DNA from: CAZGUX01 sp964529305
GTDB lineage: Bacteria > Acidobacteriota > Terriglobia > Bryobacterales > Bryobacteraceae
Assembly (NCBI GenBank): GCA_964529305.1
Contig: CAZGUX010000310.1
Span: 1-64,000, forward strand
Direction: 5' to 3'
Length of the DNA stretch: 64,000 nt
Shown here: positions 35,860 to 44,870 of the stretch, in pieces
Position numbering within the stretch: position 1 is the first letter of the stretch
How the letters are laid out: each line of letters starts with the position of its first letter
The notes under the pieces: generated by a model
Databases searched by the model: none
The model's input: only the letters and a program-made list of their open reading frames with translations
Told to the model about the DNA's origin: nothing
Position numbers and translations under genes: made by a program

Positions 35860-37892
35860 ACTGGAGGCGGGTCGCGCTGGTGGCGCTGGCGTTGTTCGTG
35901 TTCAACGTCGCGATCAACCTTCCGCTCTTCCGGCGCGGGGAGACTCTTTACCGCGACTCCATCGAGGGCGGCTATGCCTCCATGGCGCATTTCATCGCGC
36001 GCCACCCGAACCCCTGGGGCTGGAACCCGACGTGGTACTGCGGCCTGCCGACGCAGTTCACCTACCTGCCTGCCTTGCCATACGCAACCGCCGCGGTGGT
36101 TCGGGTGGCGCCCTTCCTCGAGCCGTATCACGCCTATCGCCTGATCGCGTCCACGATGGCCTGTCTGGTGCCGGTGTCGATCCTGCTGATGGTGTTCTAT
36201 TTCACGCGAAGCCTGTTATGGGCGATTCTCGCGGGCCTCGGGTGTTCTCTCTGGTCACCGCTTTACGAGTTCATTTCGATCATCGACCGGGACCGCGGGT
36301 ACGCCTACCTCCCGTGGCGGTTACAGGTTCTGGTCAAGTACGGCGAAGGTCCTCACAATGCCGCTCTCGTCGTGATTCCGATGGTGGTGATCGCCACGCG
36401 ATGGGCCGCGAGGGCCAGTGGATTCGCGCCGCTCTTTGCGGCCGCCGCGCTGATGGCATTGGTGACGTTGACCAATTGGGTCGGAGCGCTCGCGCTGGCA
36501 AGCTGCGGGGCGCTTCTGTTGGCCGCGTTCTGGGATGAGCCCGGCTTTTCGGTGAGAAGGGTGGTTCAGGCGGCGCTCATCGGCTACGGCCTGGCGTGTT
36601 TCTGGCTCACACCGACGTTTGTGCGGACCATCGCGTTCAACTGGCCGCAGGACGCGTGGAAGTACAAGATGGCCGACCCGCAAATGTGGCTGCTGGCGGG
36701 TCTGCTGGCGGGGGTAGTGCTGGTTCGAGGGGCTTTCTTCCTGCTGGCACGGAACGAACGGTATTTGTGCTGGCTCGTCCTGTGCTTCTTTCATTTCGGC
36801 TGGATCGTGTTGTGGCGGTATCAGGCCGGTGTCGTGATCATCCCCGAGGCGCGAAGGTATGCTCTGGAGTTCGAGATCTTCCTGTTCCTGTTGGCTGCCG
36901 AGATTCTGCGGCGCCTCTTCACCCAACGAGGAATGCCGGGGAGGGTGGCAGGGGCGGCCCTGGCGGGCGCGATTCTGTATTTCGCCATTCCGCAGGCATG
37001 GAGCCTCATGACTACCGGCCGGCGAGGCCGGGATCCGATGCCCAAGGAGACGACGATCGAATACAAGATCGCGCGGAAGTTGAATGAACTGCAGCCGGGT
37101 GGGCGGGTCTACGTCACCGGCGGGACGCGATTCCGTCTCAACTCCTGGTTTCTGCTGCCGCAGCCCGGCGGTGGGTTTGAATCGGGCCTACGCAACCGTT
37201 TGCCGATCGACATCGACTACCAGATCCGCACGGGGGTCAACAGCAAGCCTGGGGAAGCATCGAGAGACGCGATCAACGGGCTCAAGAGCCTTGGGGTGGA
37301 GTACGCCGTGGTTCACGGCCGCCAGTCGCGCGAGCATCACAGAGACATCAAGGACCCTCACAAGTTCGACGGGCTGCTGGAAGAAGTCTACCGGGAAGAA
37401 GACGACGTCATTTTTCGCGTGCCGTTTGCGTGGGCGATTCTTGCCCGGTACGACGAACTGATCGAGTGGCCTGGAAACTCAGCCTTGCCCGTCCTCACGC
37501 GATGGGTCAATGCCATGGAGGACCCGGCCCGGCCGAAACTGAAGACCACGTGGGCCGGCCCCAGCGAGGTGGTGATCGAAGGACCGGTTACCTATCCAAT
37601 GCTGGTTTCGACCTTGATCAGCTTTGACGAGGGATGGGAGGCCACGCAGGACGGAGAGCCCGTACCCGTTCTGTCGGACAATTTTCGCTTCCTGCTGGTT
37701 CACGCACGGCCGGCTGCCGGATCGCGGATTCATCTCCGGTATGGCGGAACTCCCGAGCAACGCAGGATGGCCGGGGTTTCCGCCGCGGTCTGGCTGTGGT
37801 GCCTGGGTAAGGCCATCCGCGAATGGAAGAAGTCCCGGCAAGGACGACCGCCGGGCGGTGGGTCAACGGCTGCGGCCGGATCGACCTGCTAG
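35856..37892 (+). CDS. polytopic membrane protein, paralogue of the preceding gene
   Basis: 678 residues from ATG 35856, which overlaps the previous stop. It shares the signature motifs of its neighbour: WNPTWYCGLPTQFTYLPALPYA (compare WQPNWYCG) and VKYGEGPHNAALVVIP (compare YGEGPH). The order of helices and soluble C-terminal domain is the same. This looks like an ancient tandem duplication whose products may form a heterodimer. The GT-C-like assignment is by general features only; no catalytic residue is proven. Confidence 0.65.
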   Translation: MNWRRVALVALALFVFNVAINLPLFRRGETLYRDSIEGGYASMAHFIARHPNPWGWNPTWYCGLPTQFTYLPALPYATAAVVRVAPFLEPYHAYRLIASTMACLVPVSILLMVFYFTRSLLWAILAGLGCSLWSPLYEFISIIDRDRGYAYLPWRLQVLVKYGEGPHNAALVVIPMVVIATRWAARASGFAPLFAAAALMALVTLTNWVGALALASCGALLLAAFWDEPGFSVRRVVQAALIGYGLACFWLTPTFVRTIAFNWPQDAWKYKMADPQMWLLAGLLAGVVLVRGAFFLLARNERYLCWLVLCFFHFGWIVLWRYQAGVVIIPEARRYALEFEIFLFLLAAEILRRLFTQRGMPGRVAGAALAGAILYFAIPQAWSLMTTGRRGRDPMPKETTIEYKIARKLNELQPGGRVYVTGGTRFRLNSWFLLPQPGGGFESGLRNRLPIDIDYQIRTGVNSKPGEASRDAINGLKSLGVEYAVVHGRQSREHHRDIKDPHKFDGLLEEVYREEDDVIFRVPFAWAILARYDELIEWPGNSALPVLTRWVNAMEDPARPKLKTTWAGPSEVVIEGPVTYPMLVSTLISFDEGWEATQDGEPVPVLSDNFRFLLVHARPAAGSRIHLRYGGTPEQRRMAGVSAAVWLWCLGKAIREWKKSRQGRPPGGGSTAAAGSTC

Positions 37893-37945
37893 ACTGAGAT
37901 CAGCAGCACCCCAGGGCCCGCCTCCGTGCCGGTTCTCTCGTAACG

Positions 37946-40396
37946 ATGGATCGTTTCATCTGCATTCACGGCCATTTTTACCAACCACCCCGAGAAAATC
38001 CCTGGCTGGAAGCGATTGAACGGCAGGACTCCGCCTACCCGTATCACGACTGGAACGAACGGGTGACCGCGGAGTGCTACGCGCCCAATGCGCGCTCGCG
38101 GATTCTCGATCGCGAGGGCCTGATCGATCGCATTGTCAACAACTACTCCCGGATCAGCTTCAATTTTGGTCCGACGCTGCTGGCTTGGCTGCAACAAAAG
38201 AGCCCGGATGTGTATCAGGCGATCCTCGACGCGGACCGGCAGAGCCGGAGCCAGCGCTCCGGCCACGGATCCGCACTGGCGCAGGCGTACAACCACGTGA
38301 TCATGCCGCTGGCGCACTCCCGCGACAAGAGGACGCAGGTGATGTGGGGCATCCGCGATTTCGAGGTTCGGTTCGGCCGCAAACCGGAAGGATTGTGGCT
38401 ACCCGAGACGGCGGTGGATCTGGAATCGCTGCGCATTCTGGCGGGGCAGGGAATCCGCTTCACGATCATGGCGCCGCGCCAGGCGCACCGGACCCGCGCC
38501 ATGAAAGGACGCCACCATTGGAAGGACGTCTCCGGCGAGTTGGTGGACCCGTCGACCCCCTACGCGATCCCGCTCGGCAACGATCAGTCGATCGCGGCGT
38601 TCTTCTATGACGGGCCGATTTCGCGCTCGGTGGCATTCGAGCGTCTGTTGGACCGCGGTGAGGGATTCGCCCACCGGTTGTTGGGAGCGTTTTCCCCGGG
38701 CCGCGAATGGCCCCAGTTGGTTCATATCGCCACCGACGGCGAAACGTACGGCCACCACCATGCCCAGGGCGACATGGGATTGGCGTACGCCCTCCAACAC
38801 ATCGAAAGCCAGAATCTGGCGTGCCTGACCAACTATGGGGAGTACCTCGAGCGCTTCCCGCCAACGCAAGAAGCACAGATTTACGAGAACACTTCGTGGA
38901 GTTGCGTGCACGGCGTCGAGCGCTGGAGGTCGAATTGCGGGTGCAACAGCGGCGCGCGGGACGCGGGATCGCAGGCCTGGCGCACTCCCTTGCGAGAATC
39001 GCTCGACTGGCTGCGCGACGAACTCGTAGCGCCGTTCGAGTGGCTGGGCGGCCGGATCTTCAACGATCCATGGGCTGCCCGCGACGCCTATATCGACGTC
39101 ATGCTCGACCGTGGTCCCGAGCGCACGCGCCAGTTCCTGGCGGCGCACGGCAAGCACGAACTGTCACGCGACGAGACGATTGCCGCGCTCAAGCTGATGG
39201 AATTGCAGCGGCACGCACTGCTGATGTACACAAGCTGCGGCTGGTTCTTCGACGACATCTCGGGAATCGAAGCCGTGCAGGTGATCCAATACGCGGGCCG
39301 CGTACTGCAGTTGGGCGAGGACTTGTTCGGCTGCCCGCTCACCAGCAGGTTCCTGACCCGGCTGGAAGCCGCGAAGAGCAATCACGCCGAGTACGGCGAC
39401 GGGAGGCGCGTGTTCGAACGATTCGTCGCGCCGGCGCGGACCGACCTGACCAAGGTGGGAGCCCACTACGCCGTGACGGGCCTGTTCAACCGGCGGGAGC
39501 CGAACCGCCCGATCTATTGCTATTCGGTGACGCAGAAGGACTATCGCATCCTGACGCAGGGGCGGGCGCGGATGGCTGTGGGACGCGCCGTGATCCGATC
39601 GGAAGTGACCCAGGAATCGGCCGATCTGGCGTTCGGCGTTCTTCACATGGGCGACCATAACGTCACCGGAGGCGTCCGCCCGTACCAGGGCGAGGAGGCG
39701 TACCGGCGTATTGTCGGCGAGCTCAACGAGATCTTCGAGCGCGGCGAATACCCGGAACTGGTCCGCGTGGTGGATCGGCATTTCGACTCGGGAACGTACA
39801 CGCTCAAGCTGCTCTTCCGTGAAGAGCGCGACGAGATTTTGCAATACATTCTGGATTCCACGCTGGTCGAGGCGGAGGCGCTGTACCGGCGGTTCTATCG
39901 CGACCACGCGCCACTGATGCGATTCATGACGAGCATGGGCAGCGCCCTGCCCGACCGGATCAAAACGGCGGCCGACATCGTGTTGAATATCGATTTACGG
40001 CGGGCTCTGAGCGCGCCCGAAGGACTCGACATCTACTGGGTGGACTCGTTGCTGGAGGAGAGCCGAAAGGCGGGGATTCAGTTGGACCTGACGCAGTTGG
40101 AATTCTCTCTCCGGAAGACGGTGGAGCGGCTGGGAGAGACCTTTCGCAGCCAACCGGACCGGTTCTCGGCGCTGCGCGCTTTTGAATCGGCGATCCGCCT
40201 GACACGCCGGGTGCCCTTCGAGACGAACGTCCGGCGCGTTCAGGATCTGTACTATGACGTACTCCAGACGACCTACCCTGCGATGGAAGCGAAGGCGCGC
40301 GATGGAGAGGCAGCGGCTACGCAGTGGCTGGAGCACTTCCGCGAGACGGGCGAGTTGTTGAGAGTCCGGACGCCAGCGCTGGTAGAGGTGAGTTGA
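37946..40396 (+). CDS. glycoside hydrolase family 57 with DUF3536 domain
   Basis: 816 residues. The N-terminal GH57 barrel shows ICIHGHFYQPPRENPWLEAI, YNHVIMPLAH, EGLWLPETAVD (candidate catalytic Glu) and HIATDGETYGHHHAQGD. The C-terminal half is the DUF3536 domain usual in this subfamily. GH57 enzymes act on alpha-glucans (amylase, 4-alpha-glucanotransferase, branching). There is no signal peptide, so it is cytoplasmic and probably works on glycogen or maltodextrin. Confidence 0.88.
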   Translation: MDRFICIHGHFYQPPRENPWLEAIERQDSAYPYHDWNERVTAECYAPNARSRILDREGLIDRIVNNYSRISFNFGPTLLAWLQQKSPDVYQAILDADRQSRSQRSGHGSALAQAYNHVIMPLAHSRDKRTQVMWGIRDFEVRFGRKPEGLWLPETAVDLESLRILAGQGIRFTIMAPRQAHRTRAMKGRHHWKDVSGELVDPSTPYAIPLGNDQSIAAFFYDGPISRSVAFERLLDRGEGFAHRLLGAFSPGREWPQLVHIATDGETYGHHHAQGDMGLAYALQHIESQNLACLTNYGEYLERFPPTQEAQIYENTSWSCVHGVERWRSNCGCNSGARDAGSQAWRTPLRESLDWLRDELVAPFEWLGGRIFNDPWAARDAYIDVMLDRGPERTRQFLAAHGKHELSRDETIAALKLMELQRHALLMYTSCGWFFDDISGIEAVQVIQYAGRVLQLGEDLFGCPLTSRFLTRLEAAKSNHAEYGDGRRVFERFVAPARTDLTKVGAHYAVTGLFNRREPNRPIYCYSVTQKDYRILTQGRARMAVGRAVIRSEVTQESADLAFGVLHMGDHNVTGGVRPYQGEEAYRRIVGELNEIFERGEYPELVRVVDRHFDSGTYTLKLLFREERDEILQYILDSTLVEAEALYRRFYRDHAPLMRFMTSMGSALPDRIKTAADIVLNIDLRRALSAPEGLDIYWVDSLLEESRKAGIQLDLTQLEFSLRKTVERLGETFRSQPDRFSALRAFESAIRLTRRVPFETNVRRVQDLYYDVLQTTYPAMEAKARDGEAAATQWLEHFRETGELLRVRTPALVEVS

Positions 40397-40418
40397 GCGG
40401 TGCATCTGGGCGACGTGC

Positions 40419-41070
40419 GTGGCGCAGGTCCCGTGGGACGCACCGCTGGGATTCGCTCCGGCAAGTCCAGGCCATCACGTCCCCGATCTCGACGGCAGCT
40501 ACGCTCTGTTGATCTCGGCTCGAGGCGCCAGCGGCTGTTTTCGCGCGGCGCTCGTCGATGTGAACACAAAGACCTCCCCGAGCGTGGATTGCCTGGCCGC
40601 CGCGAATCGCAATGCGGTGGCGCCGGGGATCGCGGTGCAGGAAGCAGGTCCCCCAACTCAACCTGTTGATTGCCCAGGGGACCAACCGCCAACCCGGGGA
40701 CAACGGACTGGTGTTGTTCGACCTGGACCGAGCCGAAGCCCGCCACGTCCCGGTGCCTGAAGGCTACGCCACCATGGCGGACTCCACGCTGTTCCTGGCA
40801 TCGCGCAAGCTCGTCCTGCGCGGAATCCGTCAGAACAACGCCGGGGCGAACCTGCTGATCTACGACTTCAGCACGGGCGATCTCTCCATCGTCCCGACTC
40901 CCGAGGGAGTCGAGCCTTTGGGGCCGGTGCCCGGACAGGCGCCGGGAGCGGGGCAAACCCCGGCGCCCACGCGGCTGCTGGCCTCCAACACCAAAGCCAA
41001 TACGGTCGCGGCCATTGGCCACAACGCCAGAGGCGGCCAGGCGGGGTTGGTCGTCGGGCGGATCCCGTAG
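40419..41070 (+). pseudogene. frameshifted beta-propeller-like gene
   Basis: One frame gives VPDLDGSYALLISARGASGCFRAALVDVNTKTSPSVDCLAAANRNAVAPGIAVQEAG. The next frame continues PQLNLLIAQGTNRQPGDNGLVLFDLDRAEARHVPVPEGYATMADSTLFLASRKLVLRGI to 41070. A +1 shift at the run of five Cs (40650-40654) joins them. The content looks like a lipoprotein-type propeller, and the start is unclear and perhaps truncated. It may be a true pseudogene or an assembly error in a homopolymer. Confidence 0.5.
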
Positions 41071-41114
41071 TCGCAACATCCGCCGCTGTCTGAGAGGGCA
41101 AAGGCCTCGCGGCA

Positions 41115-41159
41115 ATCCCCTCACGAGGGGATCGTTTGTCCCGTTGAGAGGGGACAAAC
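41115..41159. terminator. two tandem perfect hairpins before htrA
   Basis: ATCCCCT-CACG-AGGGGAT (41115-41132) is a 7-bp stem with a 4-base loop. GTTTGTCCC (41134-41142) pairs perfectly with GGGACAAAC (41151-41159), a 9-bp stem with an 8-base loop. They lie in the 138-bp gap before the protease gene and could terminate upstream transcription or fold in the htrA leader. Confidence 0.5.
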
Positions 41160-41208
41160 CTTCTCCGTTTGCGCGCGTCTATCGCAATGAGGCTCACAGC
41201 TAGGAAAT

Positions 41209-42633
41209 ATGAATCAACGAATGCGACTCGCATTGCTTGCTGTCCCAGTGGCGGCACTTATCGGATTTGGCGCCGCGCGAGCGACCAACCATCAGGCGGC
41301 TCCGACGGTCCGGATCGCGACGGCTCTTCCTTCAGGCGGCTTTGCCGACGTGGTGGAGCGCGACGTGCCGGCCGTGGTGAGCATCTCGACTTCGCGAGTA
41401 CTCCACACTTCGGCGCGCGGTGCGGTCCCGCCGGAGTTTGAACCGTTTTTCCGGCAGTTCGGAGGGCCGTCCCGGCCTCATCGCCAGAGCGGCGAGGGCT
41501 CCGGCGTGGTCGTGTCGCAGGACGGCTACGTCCTGACGAACAACCACGTCGTGGACAAGTCGACCCAGATGACGGTGAAGTTCGCTGACGGCCGGGAGTT
41601 CCCAGCCAGGCTGGTCGGCTCGGATAACCGCACGGACATTGCGGTGCTGAAGATCGACGCGACCGGTCTGAAGAGCGTGGCGTTCGCCGATAGCTCCAAG
41701 GTGCGGGTCGGCGACTACGCCATCGCCATCGGCAATCCGTTTGGCATTGGCCAGACCGTTACCTTCGGCATCGTCAGCGCGACGGGCCGCGCCAACCTCG
41801 GCATTGAGGACTACGAAGACTTCATCCAGACTGACGCCGCGATCAATCCCGGCAACTCCGGCGGCGCGCTGGTGAATTCGAACGGCGATCTGATCGGCAT
41901 CAACACGGCCATCCTCTCGCCCGCTGGCGGCAACAACGGCGTAGGCTTTGCCATTCCGGCGAACCTCGCGCGGCACATCATGGACCAACTCGTGTCGAAC
42001 GGCAAAGTGACGCGCGCGTATCTCGGCGTGATGTTACAGCCTCTGACTCCGCAATTGGCGAAAGCCCTCGACATTCCCCTGAACCGCGGGGCCCTGGTCG
42101 CGGACGTGTCGCCCGATGGTCCCGCCGCCAAGGCCGGCCTGCAGAAGGGCGACGTCGTGGTCGAGTTGAACGGCCAGGCGGTGAGGGATTCGAGTCAACT
42201 GAAGCTGTTGGTCGGCAGCGCGCAACCGGGTTCGGCGGCGCGGTTGAAAGTTCTCCGTAACGGCTCGGAGCGAACCATTACCGTGACCCTGGCCGAATTG
42301 AGCGAGACCCGGACCGCGCACAACGAGAACCGGGGCGAGGAGAGCGCCGCCCTGGACGGAGCGGAGCTCTCCAACCTGACGCCGAGCTTGCGACGGGACT
42401 TGGATCTGCCGCCGCAGACACAAGGGGTGGTGGTGACCGATCTCGACCCACAGAGCGGCGCGGCGGAAGCCGGGTTGCGCGAGGGTGACGTGATTCAGAA
42501 AATCAACCGCCGCCAGGTCGGCGATGTCGCCTCGTTGCAGAAGGAACTGGCCCAAGCCACCGGTAAGACCGTGCTGTTGGAAGTCAGCCGCGGCGGGTCC
42601 AGCCTCTTTCTGGCGGTGCCGGCTCACTCCTGA
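41209..42633 (+). CDS. HtrA/DegP-family serine protease with two PDZ domains
   Basis: 474 residues. A membrane anchor or signal (LALLAVPVAALIGFGAA) precedes the trypsin-like domain. The catalytic triad is visible: H113 in LTNNHVVD, D143 in NRTDIAVL, S217 in NPGNSGGAL. The first PDZ (about 260-350: AYLGVMLQPLTPQLAKAL) and second PDZ (about 385-470: GVVVTDLDPQSGAAEAGL) follow. It degrades or refolds misfolded envelope proteins. Two hairpins precede it, but no sigma-E-like promoter was clear to me. Confidence 0.93.
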   Translation: MNQRMRLALLAVPVAALIGFGAARATNHQAAPTVRIATALPSGGFADVVERDVPAVVSISTSRVLHTSARGAVPPEFEPFFRQFGGPSRPHRQSGEGSGVVVSQDGYVLTNNHVVDKSTQMTVKFADGREFPARLVGSDNRTDIAVLKIDATGLKSVAFADSSKVRVGDYAIAIGNPFGIGQTVTFGIVSATGRANLGIEDYEDFIQTDAAINPGNSGGALVNSNGDLIGINTAILSPAGGNNGVGFAIPANLARHIMDQLVSNGKVTRAYLGVMLQPLTPQLAKALDIPLNRGALVADVSPDGPAAKAGLQKGDVVVELNGQAVRDSSQLKLLVGSAQPGSAARLKVLRNGSERTITVTLAELSETRTAHNENRGEESAALDGAELSNLTPSLRRDLDLPPQTQGVVVTDLDPQSGAAEAGLREGDVIQKINRRQVGDVASLQKELAQATGKTVLLEVSRGGSSLFLAVPAHS

Positions 42634-42685
42634 GACCGAGCCTCCGCTCGCAGCGGATCACAGTTGCCGGCGGCTGGAGATTCTT

Positions 42686-44071
42686 CTAGCCGCCGGCGGA
42701 CGACCTGGCAGCCAGGGCCATATCCCGTGCCTCGCGACTGGCTTCGAGAGTGATGTCCCGCGGTCCGAAGCCAACCCCGATCTTCTTCAGGAGATCGTTA
42801 GGGGGTATCCCCCCCGCAAATATCCAAACGAACTGGTTCGGGATCTCCCGCAACTCGCCGTTCACGTCGAGGACCACGGAGTCCGGCTTGATCTCCACCG
42901 GGTTGGAGTTGAAGAACACGGTGATCTTCCCGGTCCGGATGCTCTCCCCGATGCGCTTCTCGTTTCGTTCCTTCAGCCGGCTGAACGAGTCCTTGCGGTA
43001 CGAGAGGGTCACCTGATTCCCGGCCTGAAGGGCCAGGCCCATCGCGGCTTCCACCGCACTGTCGCCGCCTCCCACGACGAGAATGGTCTTGTGCACGTAG
43101 TGATCGGCCTCGATCAGGCGGTACATGACTTTGGGCAATTCCTCGCCCGGAACGCCGAGCTTGCGTGGAGTGCCGGTACGTCCCAACGCCAGCAGCACGG
43201 CACGGGCCCGGTACAGGCCGTCCGTGTCGCCATGCTTGGTCCGGACGGTGAACACTCCATCGTTCCCTTTCCGGACATCCTCCACACGTTCGCCCGTCCG
43301 GACCTTGAAATCTGCCCTCTTGAGAACCGCATTCCAAAAGCCCAGCAGCTTCTCCTTTGAAAGCTCCAGCTTGTTGAATTTGCCATAGAGCGGGAACTCC
43401 ACCGGGCTGGTCATGACCATCTTTTGGCGAGGATACTTCGCCACGGTCCCGCCGATCTCGTCCCGCTCCAGGGTCAGGTAGTCGAGCTTGTTCTGGATGG
43501 CCCGCAGCGAGGCGCTGATTCCGGCCGGGCCAGCTCCGACGATGATCAGATCGTGCACGTCCGGCGGCCGCGGACCAGCGGCGCGCACGCGGGCCGCGAT
43601 GGTGTCCACACAGTCCCGCCCCTGATTGACCGCGTTCTTGATCAGCGCCAGTCCACCGAGTTCACCGATGATAAAGAGGTTGTCGACGGTGGTTTCGTAT
43701 TCGGGCGTCAGGAACGGCGTATCCGCGCTCATGGCCGGACTGGCCATCACCATCGTGATGGCGCCCACCGGGCAGGCTTCGGCACACAGGCTGTGGCCGA
43801 TGCACTTGTGTCCGTTCACGATGACCGCCTTGCCGCCGAGCATCGCCAGGACGTCGCCTTCCGGACAGACCGAGGTGCAGCCCTGACACCCAATGCACCT
43901 CTCGGTATCGATCTGTGGGTGTTGCGCCTTGGGGCCTTCGGAGTAGAGTTGCCCCTTCTCCGCGGCCTGGCGGGCGCGTTCGTCCTTCCGTTTCTCGCTC
44001 CAGAGATAAAAGAGGACGAAGCCCGCGGTGAGCAGGGCTCCGAAGCCGTAGGTGACCAGGGTGTCGCTCAT
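42686..44071 (-). CDS. membrane-anchored ferredoxin-FAD/NAD(P) oxidoreductase
   Basis: 461 residues from ATG 44071, preceded by AGGGA. The N-terminal helix (FGALLTAGFVLFYLW) anchors a two-cluster ferredoxin domain. Cluster 1 ligands are C59, C62, C65, C69. In cluster 2 the second Cys is His: C90-I-G-H93-S-L-C96-A-E-A-C100. A flavin domain follows with DLIIVGAGPAGISASLRA and the NAD(P) site TILVVGGGDSAVEAAMGL. No redox CXXC is present, so it is not a thioredoxin reductase. It could link the NAD(P)H pool or ferredoxin to the cytochrome system encoded upstream on the same strand. Confidence 0.8.
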   Translation of the reverse strand: MSDTLVTYGFGALLTAGFVLFYLWSEKRKDERARQAAEKGQLYSEGPKAQHPQIDTERCIGCQGCTSVCPEGDVLAMLGGKAVIVNGHKCIGHSLCAEACPVGAITMVMASPAMSADTPFLTPEYETTVDNLFIIGELGGLALIKNAVNQGRDCVDTIAARVRAAGPRPPDVHDLIIVGAGPAGISASLRAIQNKLDYLTLERDEIGGTVAKYPRQKMVMTSPVEFPLYGKFNKLELSKEKLLGFWNAVLKRADFKVRTGERVEDVRKGNDGVFTVRTKHGDTDGLYRARAVLLALGRTGTPRKLGVPGEELPKVMYRLIEADHYVHKTILVVGGGDSAVEAAMGLALQAGNQVTLSYRKDSFSRLKERNEKRIGESIRTGKITVFFNSNPVEIKPDSVVLDVNGELREIPNQFVWIFAGGIPPNDLLKKIGVGFGPRDITLEASREARDMALAARSSAGG

Positions 44072-44106
44072 GCCGCGGGCGTCCCTATGCATTCGGAGCC
44101 GCGACC

Positions 44107-44159
44107 GTAAGGGAGCGGTGGCGAGGCATGGCCGCGGCTCAGAGCCACCGCTCCCTTAC
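44107..44159. repeat. REP-like perfect inverted repeat
   Basis: GTAAGGGAGCGGTGGC (44107-44122) and its exact reverse complement (44144-44159) flank a 21-base loop. It sits between the flavoprotein gene and the TPR gene. The form is that of an intergenic REP-like repeat. It could stabilise or end transcripts of the cytochrome operon. Confidence 0.65.
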
Positions 44160-44195
44160 TGCCGCGGCGCCGATCACGTTTGAGGCGCGGAGTCA

Positions 44196-44762
44196 TCATC
44201 GCGCGGCCTGGCCCAGCAACGTCTTCAGGCCCTGATCCGCCTTCCGGCCACTTTCGGACTGGGGCGCCGATTGAATGGCGCGGGTCCAGTAGTTGCGAGC
44301 GTCTTCAGTCCGGCCCTGATTCGCCGACATCGCGCCGAGGTTGTAGAGCGCATCCACGTGAGCCGGGTTCTTGTCCAGAATCGCGCGGGTCCGCGCTTCG
44401 GCGCAGGCGATGTCGCCAGAGTCGTAGCACACCCGCCCCAATTCGAGGAGCCCATCGAGATTCCCGGGGTCGGCGGCGAGCAATTGCTCCAGCCACTGTC
44501 GTGCTTCGGCGGTCTTACCTCCTTCGTGATCGATCTGCGCCAGACGGAGCAGAACCGGCGGATGGCCGGGCGCTTTGGCAAGCTGGTCGATCAGCGCGGC
44601 GCGCTCATGGGCGGGATTGGGAGGCGCGGCCGCCGGCATGGAACCGCTCGGCCCCGAGCCGGCCGGGTGGGCCGTGCGAGATCGCAGCCACCAGGCTGTA
44701 GAGCCGAAAACCAGTAGAACCGCGACCGCGGCGATGGCAGGTTTCGAGAAGATCCGTTTCAT
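44196..44762 (-). CDS. TPR-repeat protein with N-terminal membrane anchor
   Basis: 188 residues. The helix FSKPAIAAVAVLLVFGSTAWWL anchors it, followed by a Pro/Gly linker. About three tetratricopeptide repeats then follow: LLRLAQIDHEGGKTAEARQWLEQLLAADPGN, LLELGRVCYDSGDIACAEARTRAILDKNP, LYNLGAMSANQGRTEDARNYWTRAIQSAP. The layout resembles the periplasmic part of CcmI/CycH-type apocytochrome chaperones. Given the haem load of the operon, a role in cytochrome assembly is attractive but unproven. Confidence 0.75.
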   Translation of the reverse strand: MKRIFSKPAIAAVAVLLVFGSTAWWLRSRTAHPAGSGPSGSMPAAAPPNPAHERAALIDQLAKAPGHPPVLLRLAQIDHEGGKTAEARQWLEQLLAADPGNLDGLLELGRVCYDSGDIACAEARTRAILDKNPAHVDALYNLGAMSANQGRTEDARNYWTRAIQSAPQSESGRKADQGLKTLLGQAAR

Positions 44763-44797
44763 TTGACAATCGCCCTCCGGGGACTAAGGGAGCACAA

Positions 44798-44830
44798 GGG
44801 GCGGGCTGAAGCCACGCTAAAGCCTGCCCC
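44798..44830. repeat. second intergenic hairpin repeat
   Basis: GGGGCGGGCT (44798-44807) pairs with AGCCTGCCCC (44821-44830) with one mismatch. The unit AGCCTGCCCCACTC is then repeated directly 13-17 bases on. It occupies the gap between the TPR and cytochrome b genes. Confidence 0.5.
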
Positions 44831-44870
44831 ACTCAAGAGCCTGCCCCACTCTGAAGACCGCTCGGCACAT

